NCBI GenBank assembly: GCA_036504335.1
Contig: DASXVJ010000012.1
Span: 9,067 to 73,066, forward strand
DNA length: 64,000 nt
Source: Fen-183 sp036504335
GTDB taxonomy: Bacteria; Acidobacteriota; Thermoanaerobaculia; UBA5066
Reading direction: 5' to 3'
A program made the position numbers and the translations under genes. Each line of letters begins with the position of its first letter. The stretch's first letter is position 1. The notes beneath the pieces were generated by a model, which was given only the letters and a program-made list of their open reading frames with translations, did not search any database and was not told the DNA's origin. Of the stretch, positions 59,397-64,000 are shown piece by piece.

Positions 59397-59846
59397 TCAC
59401 GGCGTCGCGGACGCGGCGGGGTTCACCCAGTCCATCACGATGCCGATGTTGACCTTCTTGTCGCCGGAGCCGGAGTTGCGGACGATGTCCATCAGGGTCA
59501 TCACGTCCGCGTACTTGACCGTGTCCTCGGCGGAGAAGAAGACGATCTTCGACGCGCGGTTCCGGAGCACCTCCTGGAGACGGACCGCGATGTTCGCGGC
59601 TTCGACCTTCTCCTTGTTGAGGTAATACTCCTTGTTCGCGGTGATCGACACGATGATCTGGTCCGTCGGCGGCGGCGTGTTCGGAGGCGTCGCCGGCGCG
59701 TTCGGGGGAACCTGGACGTCGTAGCCGCGCTGGAGGAGCGGCTGGACGACCATGAAAATGATCAGGAGGACGAGAACGACGTCGACGAGCGGAGTGACGT
59801 TGATCTCCGACTTCGGGCCGTCCCCGCTTCCGACTCCCATGCTCAT
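59397..59846 (-). CDS. exbD: ExbD/TolR-family proton-channel subunit (second copy)
   Basis: A 149-residue protein with one N-terminal helix containing the proton-path aspartate: SEINVTPLVDVVLVLLIIFMVV (about 13-34). A periplasmic domain follows (DQIIVSITANKEYYLNKEKV). A Pro-rich linker (PPNAPATPPNTPPPT) distinguishes it from its neighbour. With ExbB and TonB it harvests the proton gradient for outer-membrane transport. It lies 11 bp downstream of the other exbD. Confidence 0.92.
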   Translation of the reverse strand: MSMGVGSGDGPKSEINVTPLVDVVLVLLIIFMVVQPLLQRGYDVQVPPNAPATPPNTPPPTDQIIVSITANKEYYLNKEKVEAANIAVRLQEVLRNRASKIVFFSAEDTVKYADVMTLMDIVRNSGSGDKKVNIGIVMDWVNPAASATP

Positions 59847-59857
59847 GGGTTGACTCC

Positions 59858-60277
59858 TTACTTATCGCCCTTCTTCTCGGTGATGAGGCCGACGCGCTCG
59901 AATCCGCCGTCCTTGATCATGCGCATGACGTTCTTCACGTCACCGTAGTTCAGACGCTGGTCGGCCTTGACGAGCACGTCCTTGTTCGAGGAGCGCTCTC
60001 CGATTTCCTTCATCTTGGCCGCGAAATCCTTGTCGGGGAACCACTTCGTGTCGATGAAGATGGTCTTGTCCGACTGGATGGAGATCAGGAGCTCCTTGTC
60101 GGACTCCGGCTTCTTGTCCGGGCGCTCCGTCTGCGGAAGCATGACGGGCTTGCCCTTCTGCAGCATCGGCGTGACGACCATGAAGATGATGAGGAGGACG
60201 AGGCACACGTCGACGAGCGGCGTCACGTTGATGTCGCTCTTCATGTCCTGTCGGCCGCCGAAGCTATCCATTCCCAT
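59858..60277 (-). CDS. exbD: ExbD/TolR-family proton-channel subunit (first copy)
   Basis: A 139-residue protein with SDINVTPLVDVCLVLLIIFMVVTPML (shown here as its 13-34 helix region) and the essential Asp. Its periplasmic part has DKELLISIQSDKTIFID and ends in a lysine-rich tail. Two different ExbD proteins beside one ExbB are common in Acidobacteriota and related groups; they may form mixed dimers. Confidence 0.92.
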   Translation of the reverse strand: MGMDSFGGRQDMKSDINVTPLVDVCLVLLIIFMVVTPMLQKGKPVMLPQTERPDKKPESDKELLISIQSDKTIFIDTKWFPDKDFAAKMKEIGERSSNKDVLVKADQRLNYGDVKNVMRMIKDGGFERVGLITEKKGDK

Positions 60278-60319
60278 CGAACTCGCTCCTTCGTTTCCTG
60301 TGGACGGACCCGGAATTCC

Positions 60320-61000
60320 TCAGGCGGCCTTCGTGGCCTGGCGCTTCATGAAGTAGTCGACGAGCTCGGAGGCCGAGTTCGACATTTCCACCTGGAAGCG
60401 CTCGATCTTGTTGAGGAAGAGGTTGTAGAGCCACACGGCCGGGATGGCGACGAAGAGGCCGAGGGCCGTCGTGACGAGCGCCTCGGAAATGCCCGCGGAC
60501 ACGGAGCCGAGGCCGCCGGCGCCGGACTGCGCCATGCCGCGGAACGCGTTGATGATGCCGATGACGGTGCCGAAGAGGCCGATGAACGGCGCGGTCGTCG
60601 CGATCGTCGCGAGGCCGCCGAGGCCCTTCTTCATGTCGGCCGTCGTCATCATCGTGGCCCGCTCGATCGCGCGCTCGGCCGCTGCGACGCTGTCGTGGCC
60701 CGCCGCCGCGGCCCCGTGGGCCTCGTAAGCGAACTCGAGAAGGCCCGCCGAGACGACCTTCGCGACGTGGCTGTGCTTGTACTTCTTCGCGAGGTCGATG
60801 GCTTCCTTCAGCTTGTCCTGCTTGAGGAGCTGGCCGACCTCGAGAGCGAACTTAACCGACTGCTGCTTCGCCTTCTGGAACGTCATCCACCGCTCGACCG
60901 AGACCGCGAGAGAGTAGACCGAAAGAATGCAGAGCAGGATGAAGACGCCCTTCGCCATGGGCCCCATCGAGTTCCAAAGGCCCATCATGCTCATGTCCAT
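60320..61000 (-). CDS. exbB: ExbB/TolQ-family proton-channel subunit
   Basis: A 226-residue protein with three membrane helices: about 15-33 (AKGVFILLCILSVYSLAV) and two after the cytoplasmic loop. The MotA/TolQ/ExbB signature is GLGGLATIATTAPFIGLFGTVIGIINAF and TTALGLFVAIPAVWLYN. It forms the pentameric channel around the ExbD dimer. It sits 42 bp upstream of the exbD genes. Confidence 0.94.
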   Translation of the reverse strand: MDMSMMGLWNSMGPMAKGVFILLCILSVYSLAVSVERWMTFQKAKQQSVKFALEVGQLLKQDKLKEAIDLAKKYKHSHVAKVVSAGLLEFAYEAHGAAAAGHDSVAAAERAIERATMMTTADMKKGLGGLATIATTAPFIGLFGTVIGIINAFRGMAQSGAGGLGSVSAGISEALVTTALGLFVAIPAVWLYNLFLNKIERFQVEMSNSASELVDYFMKRQATKAA

Positions 61001-61070
61001 GTGATTCGTCCTCCTTAACGTTTCGCCGAATTTGATTCTACGTCGTGGTGTTCTGTTATTCGTGTGGCGG

Positions 61071-61805
61071 TCACTGGAGCGTGAACGTGACCGTGACCGT
61101 CAGATAGACCGGAACCGGGCGCCCGTTGAAGGTCGCCGGCTTGTACTTCCACTGCTGGACCGCGCGGATCGCGGCGTTGTCGAGAAGCGGGTTGAGGCCG
61201 CGCAGCACGCGCACGGACTCGACGTCTCCCGTCTTCGTGATGATGGCCTCGAGGATGCAGACGCCCTGCATGCGCGCCTTGCGGGCCGCCTCGGGGTACT
61301 GCGGCTTCACGCGGTTGATTTCGACCGGTTCCTTGACTTCGCCGCCGACGCGCAGGGGCTCTTCGACGTTGCCGCCGATGACGCCGCCCTTGACGCCGCC
61401 GAGGACGCCGCCCATCACGCCGCCCGCGACGCCGCCTTCGACGCCGCCTTCGACGCCGCCCTCGACGCCGGAATCGGCGGGCTCAGGCGCGGTCGTCGGA
61501 GGGGGAAGGGTGTCGGGCACGACGACCGGGGACATGACCGTGGTCGGCTTGGTCGGCTCCACCTTCTGCGCCTGCTTCGGCGCCGCGGCCTTCGGGGGCG
61601 GCGGCGGGGGAGGCGGGGGCGGAGCGGCCTGGGAATAGAACTGCACGGGGATCGGCGGCTCCGGGATCTCCTCGATGTACCACATCGAGAGTCCGACGGC
61701 CGACCCGATCACGACCACGTGGATCAGGATCGAGAGCGGGAGCGTGTACCAGCGCTTCGAGCCGCCGGGCTGCTTCCGGGATTCGATGAGGGAAGTTTCG
61801 AACAT
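61071..61805 (-). CDS. tonB: TonB energy-transducing protein with Gly-Gly-Val repeats
   Basis: A 244-residue protein with one N-terminal helix (about 20-40, LSILIHVVVIGSAVGLSMWYI), a Pro/Lys-rich periplasmic spacer (about 50-105), and a run of (G-x-x-G-G-V) units (about 112-145, such as EGGVEGGVEGGVAGGVMGG). It ends with a C-terminal TonB domain (KPQYPEAARKARMQGVCILEA, AIRAVQQWKYKPAT). The Gly-rich run replaces part of the usual Pro-rich spacer. It carries energy from ExbB/D to outer-membrane receptors. Confidence 0.92.
   Translation of the reverse strand: MFETSLIESRKQPGGSKRWYTLPLSILIHVVVIGSAVGLSMWYIEEIPEPPIPVQFYSQAAPPPPPPPPPPKAAAPKQAQKVEPTKPTTVMSPVVVPDTLPPPTTAPEPADSGVEGGVEGGVEGGVAGGVMGGVLGGVKGGVIGGNVEEPLRVGGEVKEPVEINRVKPQYPEAARKARMQGVCILEAIITKTGDVESVRVLRGLNPLLDNAAIRAVQQWKYKPATFNGRPVPVYLTVTVTFTLQ
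61369..61470 (-). repeat. 12-bp tandem repeat in tonB
   Basis: Seven exact-period units of acgccgccNNNN run from 61381 to 61464, with degenerate flanking units. They are in frame with tonB and encode the G-G-V repeat. Their 12-bp period means gain or loss of units keeps the frame, so repeat number could vary between strains. Confidence 0.8.
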
Positions 61806-61821
61806 TCGTCCTCCCGCGTCC

Positions 61822-62715
61822 CTACATCGCCTCGAGCGGGTTCTTGTTCGCCTGCTCGAGCTTCAGCTTGTCCTGGACCTTCTTGCGGATCTCGAGAGCC
61901 TTCGTCTGCCACTCGGTGGCCTTCGCCGTGAGCTCGGCGACCTTGGCCGGGTCGCCCTCGATGCGGGCGTACTGGCGGTAGACGAGGTTCTTGTAGAGCA
62001 TCGCCTCGAAGTAGTCGGGGTTGAGCTCGATCGCCTTGTCCAGCGAGGCCATTCCGAAGTCGAGGATCTCCTTGCGCTTCTCCGGCGCGAGGCCGTGTTC
62101 GGGGGAGACGTCGTTGCCGGGCGAGTCATAGGACTTCTGCCACGCCGTGACGCCCATCGTGTAGAAGACGTCGGCGTTCGTGGGCTCGAGGGCCGCGCGC
62201 TTTTTCTGCCAGTCGATCGAGTTCTCGTAGTCGCCCTTCTTCGCGTAGAGCATCGCGACGGTCTGGACGGCCTGCGAGTCCTTCGGGTGGCTCGTGATGA
62301 AGTCCTTGAAGTACCCGATCGCCTCGTCGTACTTCTGGGCGTTCATGTACGTCGTGACGAGGAACTTCGCGGCCTTGTCGTCGTCGGGGCGCGCCGCGAG
62401 GTACTTCTTGAAGTGTTCGATCGCCTTCGTCAGGGCCGCGACGTCCTTGGGGTGCGTCGAGCCCGGGTTGTAGAGGGCCATGTTCCCCATCGCGACGAAC
62501 TTGTCGAGGCGCACTTCGCCGGGGTCGAGGGCCTGGGCCTGCTCGTACTTCTTCAGAGCATCCTCGTAGAGCTGCTCCTTGAAGTAGGCGTTTCCTTCCC
62601 GGATGAGCTGCTTGCTCTTGAACTTGTCGCAGCCGGCCGCCGCGAAAGAGAGGAGGACGAGCGCCGCCGCGGCGAGCCGCTGCCCCTTCCCTCCGCCGGT
62701 CCGATTCGTCGTCAT
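61822..62715 (-). CDS. TPR-repeat lipoprotein linked to the Ton system
   Basis: A 297-residue protein with a lipoprotein signal (LLSFAAAGCDK, Cys at about 29). TPR-like units follow (REGNAYFKEQLYEDALKKYEQAQALDP, KAIEHFKKYLAARPDD, YDEAIGYFKDF, YENSIDWQKKRAALEP), then a helical tail with charged residues. It lies directly upstream of tonB (16 bp), as in many Acidobacteriota Ton clusters, so it is likely a periplasmic scaffold for the TonB complex. The start is ATG at 62715, after AAAGGAG. Confidence 0.85.
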   Translation of the reverse strand: MTTNRTGGGKGQRLAAAALVLLSFAAAGCDKFKSKQLIREGNAYFKEQLYEDALKKYEQAQALDPGEVRLDKFVAMGNMALYNPGSTHPKDVAALTKAIEHFKKYLAARPDDDKAAKFLVTTYMNAQKYDEAIGYFKDFITSHPKDSQAVQTVAMLYAKKGDYENSIDWQKKRAALEPTNADVFYTMGVTAWQKSYDSPGNDVSPEHGLAPEKRKEILDFGMASLDKAIELNPDYFEAMLYKNLVYRQYARIEGDPAKVAELTAKATEWQTKALEIRKKVQDKLKLEQANKNPLEAM

Positions 62716-62786
62716 GACCCGTTCACTCCTTTCCAAAACACCGACCCGCCCGCGCCGGCCCCGAGTTGGACCCGGCCCGAGCGTCG

Positions 62787-63365
62787 TCAGTTCCCGGGCG
62801 GCCTCACCACGCCGCCCGAAACGACGAGCTTGATCCCCTCCTCCACCGAGAGGCGAGGGTCGAGAATATCGCTTTCCTGCGCAAACACCAGAAATCCGCT
62901 CGTCGGGTTCAAAGCCGTCGGCACGTAGATGGAAATCATGTCGCCCGGGAGGGGGGCGAGACCGTCGCCTGTGACGAAACCCAACGCGAAGGTTCCCTTC
63001 TTCGGAAATTCGACGAGCACCACTTTGCGGAAAGCACGGCGCCCGCCCGGCGAGAAGGCATCCACGAGCTGCTTCGAGGCCGTGTAGACCGTCCTGACGA
63101 GGGGGAGATTTTCCAAGAGGCGATCGAAAAGTTCAAGGAGTTTCTTCCCGGCGAAGTTCGCCGACAAAACACCCGTAATCCACACGAGAAGAACGGTGAG
63201 AAGGAGTCCCAGTCCCGGGATCGGACGCCCGAAGATCTCCCGCGCGAACGGCTGCATCCAGTCGTCGAAAAAGCCGAACAGGACCCTGAGAACGGCGACC
63301 GTGACCGCGACGGGGACGATCAGGAGGATGCCGGCCGTGAGGTGCCGGCGCACGTGGAGCGTCAT
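62787..63365 (-). CDS. DUF502-family membrane protein
   Basis: A 192-residue protein with two hydrophobic helices (LTAGILLIVPVAVTVAVLRVLF and GLGLLLTVLLVWITGVLSANFAG) separated by a short loop. The DUF502 signatures are PLVRTVYTASKQLVDAF and FRKVVLVEFPKKGTFALGFVTG, then IYVPTALNPTSGFLVF. The function is unknown. An in-frame ATG at 63377 is an alternative start; TAGAAT on the minus strand lies 10 nt before the chosen one. Confidence 0.88.
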   Translation of the reverse strand: MTLHVRRHLTAGILLIVPVAVTVAVLRVLFGFFDDWMQPFAREIFGRPIPGLGLLLTVLLVWITGVLSANFAGKKLLELFDRLLENLPLVRTVYTASKQLVDAFSPGGRRAFRKVVLVEFPKKGTFALGFVTGDGLAPLPGDMISIYVPTALNPTSGFLVFAQESDILDPRLSVEEGIKLVVSGGVVRPPGN

Positions 63366-63390
63366 CGGGAGGCGCATTCTATGCGGGCCG

Positions 63391-63396
63391 TACAAT
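63391..63396 (+). promoter_or_regulatory. Putative -10 box of VWFA gene, leaderless geometry
   Basis: TACAAT ends 7 nt before the ATG at 63404; no Shine-Dalgarno is present. Confidence 0.4.
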
Positions 63397-63403
63397 CCCG
63401 AAA

Positions 63404-64000
63404 ATGATGCGAACTGCTCCCACCGGATCCGCCCTCGCCGCCCTCGCCGCCGTCCTCGCCGGCTGGGCCGCTGCGCCACGCCTCGCCGCCCAGGAAAAGC
63501 CGGGCGCCGGCCCGGCGCCCTTCATCGCACGGGAGGGCGTCTCGGTGACGAACCTCGACGTGGTCGTGACCGACGGGAAGGGCAACCGCATCACGGGCCT
63601 CAAGAAAGAGGACTTCATCATCGTCGAGGACGGGGTCGAGCTGCCGGTCTCGAACTTCACCGCGATCGAACAGGGCCGTTTCCTCCTCCCGCCCGAAGAG
63701 CCGGCGGCCCCCGCGGCCCCTGCGGCGCCCGAGGCGGCGCCCACGCCCGCCGCGGCGCCGCTGCCCGCCCCGAAGACGCGCATTGTCATCTTCATCGACA
63801 ACCTCCACATCACGCCGTTCGACCGGAACCGCGTGCTGCGCAACGTCGAGACGTTCGTCCGCGACGCCATCAAGGGCGACGTCGAGGGGATGATCGTGAC
63901 CTTCAACCGGACGCTCAAGGTCCGCCGGAAGTTCACGAACGACGGACGAGACCTCTCGGACATCCTCAAGCAGGTCGAGGAGGAGTCGGCGCTCGGGTCG
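63404..64000 (+). CDS. Secreted VWFA-related protein (partial, 3' end outside window)
   Basis: The first 199 codons of an exported protein. A signal peptide (about 1-29) ends at RLAAQ. The beta domain typical of the Acidobacteriota VWFA-related family follows (VTNLDVVVTDGKGNRITGL, KKEDFIIVEDGVELPV). A Pro/Ala linker leads into the start of the VWA fold (RIVIFIDNLHITPFDRNRVL); the usual MIDAS DxSxS is replaced by DNLHI. The rest lies beyond 64000. The role of the family is unknown; it is abundant in Acidobacteriota and supports that placement. Confidence 0.85.
   Translation, partial: MMRTAPTGSALAALAAVLAGWAAAPRLAAQEKPGAGPAPFIAREGVSVTNLDVVVTDGKGNRITGLKKEDFIIVEDGVELPVSNFTAIEQGRFLLPPEEPAAPAAPAAPEAAPTPAAAPLPAPKTRIVIFIDNLHITPFDRNRVLRNVETFVRDAIKGDVEGMIVTFNRTLKVRRKFTNDGRDLSDILKQVEEESALGS

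Noticed and set aside
61369..61470. Possible CRISPR-like short repeat array
   Set aside because: Units are 12 bp, contiguous and in frame with tonB; there are no spacers.
63105..63150. Further GA-element copies near 63.1 kb (GAGATTTTCCAAGAGG)
   Set aside because: The central CTTNGAAGG part is missing, so the match is within what chance could give.

Overview
The window is gene-dense, high-GC (roughly 70 percent) bacterial chromosome with no rRNA, tRNA, phage, insertion sequence or CRISPR array that I can see. The gene families point to an Acidobacteriota-like bacterium: a serine/threonine kinase fused to a TolB-like domain and TPRs, a VWFA-related secreted protein, DUF1501/DUF1549 proteins, FecR/YXWGXW envelope proteins, and an ExbB-ExbD-ExbD-TonB-TPR cluster. 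This placement is inferred from family content only. No stretch longer than about 300 bases lacks a gene; the largest gap is about 240 bp, at 43617-43855.

Layout. 1-2940: a partial GDSL hydrolase, a nucleotidyltransferase-like protein and an ABC-2 exporter. 2972-10789: a Kgd-type 2-oxoglutarate dehydrogenase, a phosphatase/flavin-barrel lipoprotein fusion, a Ski2-like helicase and a small membrane protein. 10838-17876: the TPR kinase, a divergent HxlR regulator facing DoxX and pirin, a FecR-domain protein and DUF488. 17892-24371 (minus strand): a DUF1501/DUF1549 pair and 2-oxoacid:ferredoxin oxidoreductase (korAB). 24450-30532: a metal-receptor protein, folE, pyruvate kinase, an alkaline-phosphatase-superfamily lipoprotein, a PHP phosphoesterase and a YXWGXW protein. 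30686-37667: a tight operon dnaB-alr-mlaE-mlaF-mlaD-radA. 37718-40252: small secreted and membrane proteins, a ferritin-like protein and purC. 40326-43616: leucyl aminopeptidase and recN. 43856-55358: gamma-carbonic anhydrase, hisS, aspS, aroB, an HD-GYP sensor, a TPR lipoprotein, a roadblock protein, ftsY, ribD, ribE and hemW, often joined by GTGA stop/start overlaps. 55355-62715 (minus strand): an APC transporter, a membrane pyrophosphatase with a clear terminator, then two ExbD, ExbB, TonB and a TPR lipoprotein. The end holds DUF502 and a partial VWFA protein.

Two sequence-level signals are not explained by the gene list. First, a short AT-rich element (core GATTTCTTNGAAGGTGAAG, often preceded by a GA-rich tract) recurs about 20 times between 0.1 and 55.3 kb. 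It occurs on both strands and in several reading frames, mostly inside housekeeping genes (four copies in alr, four in hemW), and once it supplies the start codon of aroB. Second, many genes without a Shine-Dalgarno sequence have a TAnnnT hexamer ending 6-11 nt before the start codon, the geometry expected for leaderless or near-leaderless transcripts.
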